Source: Candidatus Contubernalis alkalaceticus
GTDB lineage: Bacteria > Bacillota > Dethiobacteria > SKNC01
Assembly (NCBI RefSeq): GCF_022558445.1
Contig: NZ_CP054699.1
Span: forward strand, 3,302,001 to 3,366,000
Reading direction: 5' to 3'
DNA: 64,000 bases
Both the position numbers and the translations under genes were made by a program. Positions 43,593 through 52,459 of the stretch are shown here, piece by piece (within the stretch, counting starts at the first letter, position 1; each line of letters begins with the position of its first letter). The notes beneath the pieces were generated by a model. That model did not search any database, was not told the origin of the DNA, and was given only the letters and a program-made list of their open reading frames with translations.

Positions 43593-44355
43593 TCCTGGGG
43601 ATACTACTAACAATCTCTTCATATTTCTTAGCATAATCCGCTTGATTAGGTGTATGTAATGTCTAAAGACCTTCTGCATGCTTTTTCATTTCTTTATCAT
43701 TAATAGTCGGCTGCTTAGAATTATTGTAAACATCCTTAATGTATTGATTTAACTGATCCGCACGAATCACCATCTGTTTGATTTCTTTTTTGGCATACCT
43801 TGCATTCAATACGGTCTTCGGGTTTGCCAGAACCACAATGGACTTATAGTTTTCATCAAAATACTTATCAAACATCATTTTTAAAATTTGATTGGACTTT
43901 GTCTCTTTCTTTATCTGTCTAAGAATCTCTAAATGTCTTTGATTTTGAGTGATTGGAGAATAAATGCCTTCTCTTATGCGTTTACCATACAGTTCATAAC
44001 TTCTAATAAAATTACCTTCATTATCTATTTCAATATTACCGATAAGATTCTTACATTCAATAACAAAAGTAATTTTCCGGGTTACCACTATGTAATCTAT
44101 TTGTGTGGACAATTCCCCGGTGTTAAAATGAATATCACGAAGGATATACATGGGCATACCACTATTTTTCAACTCAAAGGCAATATTATTTTCACCGAAT
44201 TCTCCAATTGACGCAAATTTAATTTCCCTATCTATTCGTTCTTTCAAAGTTCCCGATGTCTTTGTCTGTAGAGCTTTTAGTTTAGCAATGTATTCTACTG
44301 TATCACTTTCTTCTTTAAGAAATACCGGTTTATCCAACTTATCAAATAACCCCAT
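43593..44355 (-). pseudogene. NERD protein gene, 3' truncated, with nonsense codon
   Basis: The first 250 or so codons of the NERD gene are preserved. After KKHAEGL a TAG stands where the intact paralogue has TTG, and the frame then continues TLHTPNQADYAKKYEEIVSS to the break. The HRDC part is missing. It is the neighbour of intron copy 2, and the block is shared with 13748-16130. Confidence 0.85.
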
Positions 44356-44439
44356 TTTAACCCCCTCCCTGTTAAGCCACTACATCTTTATTCTTATACC
44401 ACTCCTTCTCACCTTCTATCAAACCGTTTCTACACAGTA

Positions 44440-44586
44440 ATTAAGATTAAGTTGTGGGGCGAGACCCTGTGCCCTAATTTGCTATACTTAGGACAATTTG
44501 CCGGACTTATTGAAAAGCAGTCCTCTTGAGAACATAACAAGAGGACTGCTTTTTGCAAAAATACTTTAGCGCTTTAAAGTTATGGG
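44440..44586 (+). repeat. GGGCA-array repeat, leader, hairpin and core left of intron copy 2
   Basis: Same as 14030-14173: TGGGGCGAGACC leader, AGCAGTCCTCTTG hairpin with CAAGAGGACTGCT, then AATACTTTAGCGCTTTAAAG and TTATGGG before the intron. Confidence 0.9.
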
Positions 44587-46533
44587 GTCGAGTAGATGCG
44601 GGCCTCTCGAGCCTTAGGAGTGCCCTATGATTCAATTGGCCACGCACCCCTCACAGAACCGTGCTTGCGCTACTAACGCACACGGCTCTTCCTATCACCT
44701 TTATAGAATATAGCTAATGTGACACCGCAGGTTGTAAATGTCCACCCCAATTTTCGCTCTTGGTAGTGGATAGAGGTTACAGAACAGTTGAAACTTATCC
44801 CAGTTAAAACTCTTGCGGTGACTGCGCCTGTTCAACCATTTGAATACGAGCTTCTTTACTTTGTCATAGAACCTATCAACCATAGTGCCATTGTCAGTAA
44901 TTGCATAGTAGTTGTAATATCCTTTTAGTTTGCGCCCCAATTTTCCAATTAGCTCCTCAGCCGGTAGGTGCCGGTTTGCCTTTAGCCAGTCGTTGACTCT
45001 GAGGAGGCTTGCTTTGTATTTCTTTCGACTAGTTCTACGTTTAACCCGAAACTTACCCTTTTGGCTCTTGCCGCAATAATGCGTGAAACCCAGAAAATCA
45101 AAGGTATCAGGTTTATTCCTGCCTCTTGCCTGGCAGAACTGTGCAGCGTATCTACCAAAGTTAATAATTTTAGTTTTATCTTCGGCAATTTCCAGTTTAA
45201 ACTTGGCAAGTCTTACTATGAGTGCCTGATAAAACATTTTGGCTTCATGCTCGTGTTGGAAGCAGCAGACAAAATCATCAGCATATCGCACCATGTATAC
45301 TTGTCCACGGCATTTCTTCCGTATAACCTTTTCAAACCATATATCTAGAACGTAGTGTAGATAAATATTACAGAGTACTGGAGAAGCTACTCCGCCCTGA
45401 GGTGCTCCAGCTGGCGTATCATATTTTATACCGGCTTCTATTACCCCGGATTTTAGCATACGGCTTATGAGCCTGAGTATATTAGGGTCAGTGATACGGT
45501 GCTGTAAGAATTCCATCAGCCATTGGTGGTCAACACGGTCAAAATATTCTTTTATGTCTGCATCTACTATATAATTGATTTGTTTCCTTTCGATGTAGTG
45601 ATTAAGTATCTTTAGTGCATCGTGACAACCACGGTTGGGCCTAAATCCAAAGGAGCCGTCCAGGAAGTCTGCTTCGTATATGGCATTTAGTATCTTGGCA
45701 AGGGCCTTCTGAACAAGCTTGTCTTCATAGGCAGGTAAGCCCAGTGGACGTTTCTTGTTGGTCTCTGCCTTATCAATGTATACCCTCTTGACGGGTAACG
45801 GGCGATAGCTGTGGGTTTTAAGCCGGTTGACTAGGTCTTTAATATTTGCGTAAAGATTTGATTCGTATTCATCCTTAGTTACCTGGTCTACACCAGATGC
45901 TCTGTCACCACTCAATTCAGAATGGCAGAGCAGAAGCATCTCCTCGTTGATATGGTGGTAGAGCGAGGTAAATTTCTCGTCAGGTCTCATCTTAGCTACT
46001 TCTGTTATTCTAGCAAGTTTTGTTTCCATTTTATACCTACCCCTGTGTGTAGTAAATGTGTCCCTTGAAAGAGCAATGATAGGTTACCGCCTTCCCTCCA
46101 CGGGCATTACCCCGCTTCCTTGGTACTATGCAGTAATCCGAATTCCCGCTCGCCTTTTGGCTTTCTTACTTTTTATCGCTTGTCGGCCATACTCCCTTTG
46201 TGCGTGGAAGAGCAGGCGGGACCTCCCGAGTTGCCGCATCATAACATTGTGTAACGTGCCAAGGGCTTCGACCCCGAGGAAGTCATGTTCGTCTAGCCTA
46301 TAACGTCGAACATGATGTTGCTTTCTGTGCAGTCCAACACATCAGCCTTCCTATTTTGGGATTTCGGGGCTCAATCTCCATTCAGCTCTCTGGCTTTCGG
46401 CCCGCTACCTTGTTTGCCTACGCTTAAATGTAAATGTTACCATTTACACTCCAAGACTAACTACCAGTGGTCGGCTCAACCTTACTGGATGGGATTCGCA
46501 CCCACTATATGACGCGCCATTTCTCGGACGCAC
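44587..46533 (-). mobile_element. Group II intron, complete, copy 2
   Basis: 1947 nt, the same length and boundaries as copy 1 (GTGCG at 46533, AC at 44587). Domain V is at about 44656-44690. Domain I and related stems fill 46030-46533, with no further gene. Confidence 0.93.
44701..46029 (-). CDS. ltrA: Group II intron reverse transcriptase/maturase without endonuclease domain, copy 2
   Basis: 442 residues, identical to 14288-15616 except for Arg instead of Gly near residue 435 (YNLRCH). All reverse transcriptase blocks, with YADD at about 249-252, and the maturase region are intact. The near identity means a very recent duplication. Because the flanking NERD fragment is shared too, at least one copy probably arose by duplication of the block rather than by a fresh insertion. 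Confidence 0.93.
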   Translation of the reverse strand: METKLARITEVAKMRPDEKFTSLYHHINEEMLLLCHSELSGDRASGVDQVTKDEYESNLYANIKDLVNRLKTHSYRPLPVKRVYIDKAETNKKRPLGLPAYEDKLVQKALAKILNAIYEADFLDGSFGFRPNRGCHDALKILNHYIERKQINYIVDADIKEYFDRVDHQWLMEFLQHRITDPNILRLISRMLKSGVIEAGIKYDTPAGAPQGGVASPVLCNIYLHYVLDIWFEKVIRKKCRGQVYMVRYADDFVCCFQHEHEAKMFYQALIVRLAKFKLEIAEDKTKIINFGRYAAQFCQARGRNKPDTFDFLGFTHYCGKSQKGKFRVKRRTSRKKYKASLLRVNDWLKANRHLPAEELIGKLGRKLKGYYNYYAITDNGTMVDRFYDKVKKLVFKWLNRRSHRKSFNWDKFQLFCNLYPLPRAKIGVDIYNLRCHISYIL

Positions 46534-46587
46534 GGACTGACCCCTTTTGGGAGATTCTGGAAGCTTGCCGGGAAGAATCTCCGGGCA
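46534..46587 (+). repeat. GGGCA-array repeat, part right of intron copy 2
   Basis: GGACTGACCCC, GGGAGATTCTGG, short loop, GAAGAATCTCCGGGCA. Confidence 0.9.
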
Positions 46588-46663
46588 TTAAAGTTGTGGG
46601 GGACTGTCCCCGAGAGGGAGATTCTGGAAAATGCCGGGGGCAAGGGCCGGAAGCTCCCGGGCA
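46588..46663 (+). repeat. Tandem, left-truncated GGGCA-array repeat
   Basis: Begins TTAAAGTTGTGGGGGACTG immediately after GGGCA and ends GGGCA. Confidence 0.92.
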
Positions 46664-46738
46664 TTGCTATCAGGATTATTCTTCACATGTTTTTTAGCAT
46701 ATTTATCAACAGATATACGGTTCACTACTATCTCCTGC
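46664..46738 (-). pseudogene. 5' scrap of the four-cysteine protein gene
   Basis: Start region (DKYAKKHVKNN-like) copied from the gene type at 43247-43501. It begins right after GGGCA. Confidence 0.75.
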
Positions 46739-46821
46739 AATTTATTTTATTTCAACTCCAAGTATTAAAAAGAATGTTTTCTGCTCCTACCCAAACCAAC
46801 TATAAACATTCTTTTACAAAA

Positions 46822-46910
46822 ATACTTTAGTGCTTTAAAGTTATGGGGGACTGTCCCCGGGAGGGAGATTCTGGAAGTTGCCAAGGGCAAGGACCGGAAG
46901 CTCCCGGGCA
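46822..46910 (+). repeat. GGGCA-array repeat
   Basis: AATACTTTAGTGCTTTAAAG, TATGGGGGACTGTCCCC, right hairpin, GGGCA. The left flank TTCTTTTACAAAA recurs at 31830 and 47911. Confidence 0.92.
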
Positions 46911-47048
46911 TCTTTTCTGTATACCCTACCGGCACGGTTGACTTTATTCTTTTACAAAAATACTTTAGCGCTTTAAAGTTGTGGGGGACTGTCCCCGAGA
47001 GGGAGATTCTGGAAATTGCCAGGGGCAAGGGCCGGAAGCTCCCGGGCA
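46911..47048 (+). repeat. GGGCA-array repeat carrying a 48-bp ugd fragment
   Basis: After the preceding GGGCA come bases of ugd (CTGTATACCCTACCGGCACG), then TTTTACAAAAATACTTTAGC and a complete repeat. It is nested relative to the fragments at 35695 and 35819. Confidence 0.92.
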
Positions 47049-47248
47049 CCACCTGGAGCTAGCCGAGGCCAAGCATGAGATTTTTCCTGCTACAGCTATT
47101 TGAAGTTTTGACTTCCCGGTCCCGTGGATGGCCGAGACTGATAAACAACCTGGCGATTAATTCGTTACTGTTAGGTTACCAGCTTAAGGCCGAAACAATT
47201 GATGAGGAGATTGTATTTAAGGCCTGTGAGGAGGCTGGTCTTTCATGA
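47049..47248 (+). pseudogene. ExeA/TniB-type transposition ATPase, 3' fragment
   Basis: The plus strand reads HLELAEAKHEIF and, after a one-base shift, RSRGWPRLINNLAINSLLLG then YQLKAETIDEEIVFKACEEA. This is the C-terminal end of an AAA ATPase of the ExeA/TniB/IS21-like transposition group (G-x-PRLINNL motif). The front is cut off at GGGCA. Confidence 0.7.
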
Positions 47249-47470
47249 TTAAGGGAGTTATTGTATGCGATGCTGAGATAAATCGCTGGGTATTTGCAGG
47301 AATCGATGAAAGTATTTTTAGCTTAAACTGTGGTATGAGCATCTGAAAATGAAGATCATTGGCAGAAACAGAACATGCAGGTTAGAGTATAGAGAAGACT
47401 GGTATGTAATTTTTAAAGACAGTGCTTTTGAGTTAATGTGCTGCCAAAGCTATGACGTCAAATATTGTTA
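47246..47470 (+). pseudogene. Small protein gene behind the transposition ATPase, broken
   Basis: MIKGVIVCDAEINRWVFAGI then a stop, continuing in the next part as MKIIGRNRTCRLEYREDWYV. It looks like a small beta-barrel protein of the DUF5348 kind often found beside such ATPases, split by a frameshift. The assignment is tentative. Confidence 0.4.
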
Positions 47471-47587
47471 GTTTTTATGGTTTGTGGTAACCTTGATTTT
47501 TAAATCATTTGGGAATGATTCCCAAGGAACCATCGTTACTTAATTTCTGTCCACTCATAGGGTAACTGTCAAAAGCCTTGCTTTTTT

Positions 47588-47826
47588 ACTTATAACTTCA
47601 TAATCCTGCGAATCATCACTCTCACCCGTAATACATGTGAAGCATCCATTAAATCCAGAAATGCACTTCCTATCACCCATATTGGTTAGTCACAAATGTT
47701 ACAAGATGCTCCTTTTTTCTTGCTATCCAGAACAGACTTTAATATTTTCTTTCCTTCCTTGGTATTGATATCAGTATTATTTTTCACATGTTTTTTAGCA
47801 TATTTATCAAAAGATATACAGTTCAT
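47588..47826 (-). pseudogene. Decayed copy of the four-cysteine protein gene
   Basis: Aligns over its whole length with 43247-43501 (KYAKKHVKNN, DSKKKGASCNIC) but has a TAA after CNICD and a later frameshift. Confidence 0.8.
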
Positions 47827-47910
47827 TACTATCTCCTGCGATTTATTTTAATTCAACTCTATGTATTGAAAAAAATTGTTTTCTGCTCCTACCCGAACCA
47901 ACTAAAAAAA

Positions 47911-48013
47911 TTCTTTTACAAAAACACTTTAGTGCTTTAAAGTTATGGGGGACTGTCCCCGAGAGGGAGATTCTGGAAGCTTGCCGGGGGCAAGGGCCGG
48001 AATCTCCCGGGCA
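47911..48013 (+). repeat. GGGCA-array repeat, first of a triple tandem
   Basis: Unit TTCTTTTACAAAAACACTTT..., core, right hairpin, GGGCA; 103 bp. Confidence 0.95.
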
Positions 48014-48115
48014 TTCTTTTACAAAAATACTTTAGTGCTTTAAAGTTATGGGGGACTGAACCCGAGAGGGAGATTCTGGAAGCTTGCCAAGGGCAAGGGC
48101 CGGAATCTCCGGGCA
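48014..48115 (+). repeat. GGGCA-array repeat, second of a triple tandem
   Basis: 102 bp, same unit, with ACTGAACCCG and CTCCGGGCA variants. Confidence 0.95.
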
Positions 48116-48217
48116 TTCTTTTACAAAAATACTTTAGTGCTTTAAAGTTATGGGGGACTGTCCCCAAGAGGGAGATTCTGGAAATTGCCGGGGGCAAGGG
48201 CCAGAAGCTCCCGGGCA
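48116..48217 (+). repeat. GGGCA-array repeat, third of a triple tandem
   Basis: 102 bp, same unit, with GTCCCCAAGAGGG and CCAGAAGCTCCC variants. Confidence 0.95.
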
Positions 48218-48395
48218 TATTTTGCAATAATGTCCTCTATATCTCTTTTTCTTAGCCATCTATCAATTTGCTCCATTATTATTATTGGTATCAGACTGCC
48301 TTATAAAAACACAAAACGCTTTAGCGCTTTAAAGTTGTGGGGGACTGACCCCTTTTGGGAGATTCTGGAAGCTTGTCTGGAAGAATCTCCGGGCA
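48218..48395 (+). repeat. GGGCA-array repeat with copied zinc-ribbon leader
   Basis: Left flank 48218-48310 is a copy of 27878-27970, the start and leader of the zinc-ribbon gene, beginning directly after GGGCA. Core ACGCTTTAGCGCTTTAAAGT and short right hairpin follow. Confidence 0.93.
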
Positions 48396-48491
48396 ACCCC
48401 TTTTGGGAGATTCTGGAAGCTTGTCTGGAAGAATCTCCGGGCAACCCCTTTTGGGAGATTCTGGAAGCTTGTCTGGAAGAATCTCCGGGCA
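48396..48491 (+). repeat. Two tandem 48-bp left-truncated GGGCA-array repeats
   Basis: Each begins ACCCCTTTTGGGAGATTC and ends ATCTCCGGGCA, identical to each other and to 48348-48395. Confidence 0.95.
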
Positions 48492-48705
48492 GTAATTAAG
48501 ATTAAGTTGTGGGGCGAGACCCTGTGCCCTAATTTGCTATACTTAGGACAATTTGCCGGACTTATTGAAAAGCAGTCCTCTTGAGAACATAACAAGAGGA
48601 CTGCTTTTTTGCTAAAACACTTTAGCGCTTTAAAGTTGTGGGGGACTGTCCCCGAGAGGGAGATTCTGGAAATTGCCGGGGGCAAAGGCCGGAAGCTCCC
48701 GGGCA
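48492..48705 (+). repeat. GGGCA-array repeat, uninterrupted version of the intron site
   Basis: GTAATTAAGATTAAG leader, TGGGGCGAGACC, AGCAGTCCTCTTG hairpin with T6, core, TGTGGGGGACTGTCCCC, right hairpin, GGGCA. It is the same leader as at 14030 and 44440 but without the intron. Confidence 0.95.
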
Positions 48706-48942
48706 CTGACAGAAAAAAGCGGGTTTACTTGTGCTGTAGAAACAGTTGCTAGCGCCCTGCAATACGATGTAACAGATACCGACAGTCTGGTAAGCCTCCA
48801 TAATCGTTTACACGGAAACGTGATTGAACTTGCCCCCATCAGGGTAGCAAAAAATATACCAGAGTTCAAACTGTATGCTCCCAATCTGGCTGACTATGAC
48901 GCAAAACTCAATGAGGCAGGTGAACAAAATGCTGACCAGTGA
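48706..48942 (+). pseudogene. istA: IS21 istA, 3' fragment
   Basis: TEKSGFTCAVETVASALQYD to NEAGEQNADQ, the C-terminal end of an IS21-type transposase, beginning right after GGGCA. It overlaps istB by 14 nt. Confidence 0.8.
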
Positions 48943-49651
48943 AATTGCCACCTGCTGCAAAGAGTTGAGATTAAGCCGAAACATTGTGGAAATGTCTGAG
49001 AAAATAGAAGCCCAGAGCCATCAGGAATACCTGTTAAAATTACTTAAATCGGAACTGGAACATCGTGATGCGGCTAGGAAAGATAAACTCCTCAAAAGTG
49101 CTGGATTTTACACAATCAAGACATTTGAAGGCTTCAAATTTGATGAAGTTACCTTGCCAAAAGCCGTAACACCTGAATATCTTAAGAACTGCGAGTTTAT
49201 TGATACAAACACCAATATTGTTATGTATGGCAATGTTGGTACCGGAAAAACCTTTTTATCAATCGCCTTAGGAGTAGAGGCCTGTAAAAAAGGCATAAAA
49301 ACTAAGTTCTTTAGGACAGCAGCGTTGGTGAATAAGCTTTCAGAATCAAAGAAAAACGGTACCTTGTCAAAGTTTATGAAGCAAATACTAAAAGCAGATA
49401 TTATAGTCTGTGATGAGTGGGGATACGTTCCCCTGGACCGGATAGGTGCCCAACTGCTGTTTGAAGTAGTATCCGAGTGCTATGAAAAAAAGTCCTTAAT
49501 CATAAACACAAATATTGAATTCTCCAGATGGGTTAATGTGTTTTATGATGAACAGATGACAGGAGCCATATTGGATAGGGTGTTGCATCATTGCCACCTG
49601 CTGCTGTTCCCAGGGCCGAGCAATCGGATGAGAGAGTCTTCATTAACCTAG
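48929..49651 (+). CDS. istB: IS21 helper ATPase IstB
   Basis: 240 residues. AAA ATPase with Walker A GNVGTGKTFLSIAL (about residue 108), Walker B IIVCDEWGYVPLD and the end HLLLFPGPSNRMRESS. It starts at the ATG overlapping the istA stop. Complete, but without a working istA it is probably an orphan. About 300 bases of DNA follow, with part of the IS21 right end. Confidence 0.9.
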   Translation: MLTSEIATCCKELRLSRNIVEMSEKIEAQSHQEYLLKLLKSELEHRDAARKDKLLKSAGFYTIKTFEGFKFDEVTLPKAVTPEYLKNCEFIDTNTNIVMYGNVGTGKTFLSIALGVEACKKGIKTKFFRTAALVNKLSESKKNGTLSKFMKQILKADIIVCDEWGYVPLDRIGAQLLFEVVSECYEKKSLIINTNIEFSRWVNVFYDEQMTGAILDRVLHHCHLLLFPGPSNRMRESSLT

Positions 49652-49960
49652 CTTTAAGCCGAGTCAGTGAAAATGAAGTGCTATTTTTTTAGATACAAGG
49701 GGTGCGGGATCTTGCCGCAATAATAATCCAGGCCAATGGTGTCATGCTGTAATGTCTGGAGAAGCTTTCCTTCTTTTCAGTAGGTAGCTTTTGTACAGCA
49801 TGGCACTTTAAAACAGGTATATTTTAACATAAATGGTGTTTTGGTTTTATGATTTTATGTTATTTCAAAGAAAATGGCCCAAAAGTTAACATAAAAATTC
49901 CCCACCGGTGCCTGGGGGAAAATTTTTGCAAAAGTGAGGAATTTTCACTTGCAAAAAACA
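49652..49960. other. IS21 tail and possible convergent terminators
   Basis: No gene. Near 49895-49955 are two stem-loops: TTCCCCACCGGTGCCTGGGGGAA, and TGCAAAAGTGAGG with a reverse arm TTTTCACTTGCA. They could end both the IS21 transcript and the kds operon arriving from the other side. Confidence 0.5.
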
Positions 49961-50935
49961 CTAAAACACAACACCCGCCCTAATAATGTCGTGAAGTCTG
50001 AGCATTCCAATAGGTTTCTGCTCTTTGTCCACTATGGGCAACACCATAATGGGCTTCTCTCTATTCTCCATTAGTTTCAGAGCCTCTACGGCCAAAGAAT
50101 CTTGGTCTATTTGAATTGGCATATTAGTCATTACGTCATCTGCAATAGTATCAAAGAAATTATCATGTTTCTCGATAGTCCTTCTAAGATCTCCATCTGT
50201 TAAAATACCTACTAACTTACCTAAGTCATCTACAATGCTAACGGCACCTAGTCCTTTTTCACTCATAATAAATATAATCTGCCTTAAACTAGCATTTCTA
50301 TTAGCGATGGGATTTTCATTTCCTGAGTGCATTAGATCCATCACTGTAGTTAAAAGTCTCTTTCCTAGTGCTCCTCCAGGATGAAAAATAGCATAATGCT
50401 CAGGCTTAAAATCTCTGATTTTCGATAGAACTATTGCTAAAGCATCACCAAACACTAGTGTCGCTGTAGTACTAGAAGTTGGAGCCAAATTAAGGGGACA
50501 TGCCTCTTTAGTTACGTTTAAGTGAATATGAAGATCAGAATGTCTTTCTAAAGTAGAATTGTTTCTGCAAGTTAAACTTATGAATTTCGCTCCTATCCGC
50601 TTAATTGACGGAATGATAGCTAACAGTTCGCTTGTCTCCCCACTATTACTAATTGCAATTAGGACATCCTTTTCCGTCAAAAAACCCAAGTCTCCATGAG
50701 AAGCTTCTGCAGGATGAAGAAAATATGATGGCGTTCCAAGGCTTGACATTGTAGCAGAAATTTTTTTACCTATTAACCCAGACTTTCCCATTCCAGTGAG
50801 TATAATTCTCCCACTGCAACTTAGAATGATCTCTACAAGGTGTGAAAAATCGCCGTTCAAATTATCTTTTACTGCTTGAAGAGCTTCAATTTCTTCATCA
50901 AATACTCTTTTAGCTTCAGCTGAAATATCAAACAT
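49961..50935 (-). CDS. kdsD: Arabinose-5-phosphate isomerase
   Basis: 324 residues from MFDISAEAKRVF, preceded by GGAGAAGGAGAG; an upstream in-frame ATG is less likely. A SIS domain (about 30-165: ILTGMGKSGLIGKKISATMS, HPAEASHGDLGFL) is followed by two CBS domains (about 200-324). It converts ribulose-5-phosphate to arabinose-5-phosphate, the first step to Kdo. Last gene of the kdsB-C-A-D operon. Confidence 0.93.
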   Translation of the reverse strand: MFDISAEAKRVFDEEIEALQAVKDNLNGDFSHLVEIILSCSGRIILTGMGKSGLIGKKISATMSSLGTPSYFLHPAEASHGDLGFLTEKDVLIAISNSGETSELLAIIPSIKRIGAKFISLTCRNNSTLERHSDLHIHLNVTKEACPLNLAPTSSTTATLVFGDALAIVLSKIRDFKPEHYAIFHPGGALGKRLLTTVMDLMHSGNENPIANRNASLRQIIFIMSEKGLGAVSIVDDLGKLVGILTDGDLRRTIEKHDNFFDTIADDVMTNMPIQIDQDSLAVEALKLMENREKPIMVLPIVDKEQKPIGMLRLHDIIRAGVVF

Positions 50936-50958
50936 GACTATCTCTCCTTCTCCTATCA

Positions 50959-51795
50959 CTAATTACGCTTAAATCCTTTGACAAGGTTATCTATAAATTT
51001 AAGTTGCTGAAGTAAAACCGCAACATCATCAAGTTTTATCATATTAGAACCGTCACATAGTGCCTTATCAGGACTAGGATGGACTTCTAGAAACAACCCG
51101 TCTATTCCAATGGCAACAGCTGCCCTGCATAGATAGCTAACATATTCGCTATTTCCTCCTGTAAATGATCCGTTTCCACCAGGTTTCTGTACACTGTGAG
51201 TCCCATCGAAAACTACTGGATAGCCAATATTAGCCATTTCTATCAAGCTAGTCATGTCAACTACGAGATTATTATAGCCGAAGGTTGTGCCTCTCTCGAT
51301 CAAGATTACTTTCTCATTTCCACATTCTAAAGCTTTATTAACTACGTAAGTCATGTCCCAAGGGGCCAGGAACTGACCCTTTTTAACACTCATTGGTTTA
51401 TTGGTTTTAGCCACAGTCTCTATTAAGTCCGTCTGCCGGCACAATAACGCAGGAATCTGAATAAGATCAACCACACTTGCAACTTCTGCGGCTTGTTGAG
51501 GAAGATGAATATCCGTGGTAATATCAACATTTAATTGTCTTTTTACTTTACCCAAAATCTCTAGCCCTTTTTCTATGCCAGGCCCTCTGAAGGAACTAAA
51601 TGATGTTCTATTTGCCTTGTCATAAGAGGATTTGAAGACAAATGGTATACCTAAATCATCTGTTATTTCCTTTAGTCGGTGAGCAGTTTCCATTACTAAC
51701 ATTTCCGATTCAATAGAGCATGGACCAGCTATTAATGTGAATGTTTTGTTTCCTCCGAAAGTACTATTACCGATATTAACATGCCTGCGTTTCAT
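50959..51795 (-). CDS. kdsA: 3-deoxy-D-manno-octulosonate 8-phosphate synthase
   Basis: 278 residues from MKRRHVNIGNSTFGGNKTF, which matches the usual KdsA start; a longer frame begins at 51879. Motifs: LIAGPCSIESE, FKSSYDKANRTSFSSFRGPG, DIHLPQQAAEVASVVDLIQI, KKGQFLAPWDMTYVV, HSVQKPGGNGSFTGG. It condenses arabinose-5-phosphate with phosphoenolpyruvate to Kdo-8-phosphate. Part of a four-gene Kdo block. Confidence 0.93.
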   Translation of the reverse strand: MKRRHVNIGNSTFGGNKTFTLIAGPCSIESEMLVMETAHRLKEITDDLGIPFVFKSSYDKANRTSFSSFRGPGIEKGLEILGKVKRQLNVDITTDIHLPQQAAEVASVVDLIQIPALLCRQTDLIETVAKTNKPMSVKKGQFLAPWDMTYVVNKALECGNEKVILIERGTTFGYNNLVVDMTSLIEMANIGYPVVFDGTHSVQKPGGNGSFTGGNSEYVSYLCRAAVAIGIDGLFLEVHPSPDKALCDGSNMIKLDDVAVLLQQLKFIDNLVKGFKRN

Positions 51796-51940
51796 AATAG
51801 TATTGACACTTCCTTTTTTGTGAATTATACAAAAATTATCAGCTAAAGAGGTACTTGCTACCTGCATCATATAAAACAAATTATGGAAACATTACTGATT
51901 TTTTTAGATAAGGCATTATCGCCGAATAAGAAGATAGCTT

Positions 51941-52459
51941 TTATTGAACGTCATATTCATATGACTCAACTATTTTCTGCCATATGTTTTTTTCTTTCAA
52001 AATGTACTCTAAAACCTCTCTAACAGCGCCTTCTCCACCATTTTTTTGGGATACGTACTTAGCAACGTCTTGCACTGGTTTTGCAGCATCGTATGGACAA
52101 GCGGGCAGACCAACTATTTTCATTACGGAAATATCATTTAGATCGTCACCAATATAACATACTTCTTCCATTTCTAAATCCCGAGCATTCACTATTTCTA
52201 TAAGCTTAACTAGCTTATTATGAACTTCTTGATGTAATTCAGTAATTCCTAGTTCTCTGGCTCTGACTTCAACAACTTTGGAAATGCGCCCTGTAATGAT
52301 TACAATGTCTAGACTAAACTTAATAGCCTGAGCAATAGCTAAGCCATCTTTAACATTAAAGGCCTTTATCTCAACACCGTTGTTATCTATATAAACTTTC
52401 CCATCCGTTAGAGTTCCGTCTACATCAAGAACTACAAGCTTAATTTTTTTTGCTATCAT
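51941..52459 (-). CDS. kdsC: Kdo-8-phosphate phosphatase
   Basis: 172 residues, HAD superfamily type C0. The nucleophile motif VLDVDGTLTDGKVYIDNNG is at the N-terminus and CYIGDDLNDISVM near residue 105. It removes phosphate from Kdo-8-phosphate. It overlaps kdsB by 20 nt and is followed by kdsA after a gap of about 145 nt (from the preferred start). Confidence 0.93.
   Translation of the reverse strand: MIAKKIKLVVLDVDGTLTDGKVYIDNNGVEIKAFNVKDGLAIAQAIKFSLDIVIITGRISKVVEVRARELGITELHQEVHNKLVKLIEIVNARDLEMEEVCYIGDDLNDISVMKIVGLPACPYDAAKPVQDVAKYVSQKNGGEGAVREVLEYILKEKNIWQKIVESYEYDVQ

Noticed and set aside
47911-48491. Tandem repeats as a CRISPR array
   Set aside because: Units follow each other without unique spacers of constant length, and no cas gene is near.
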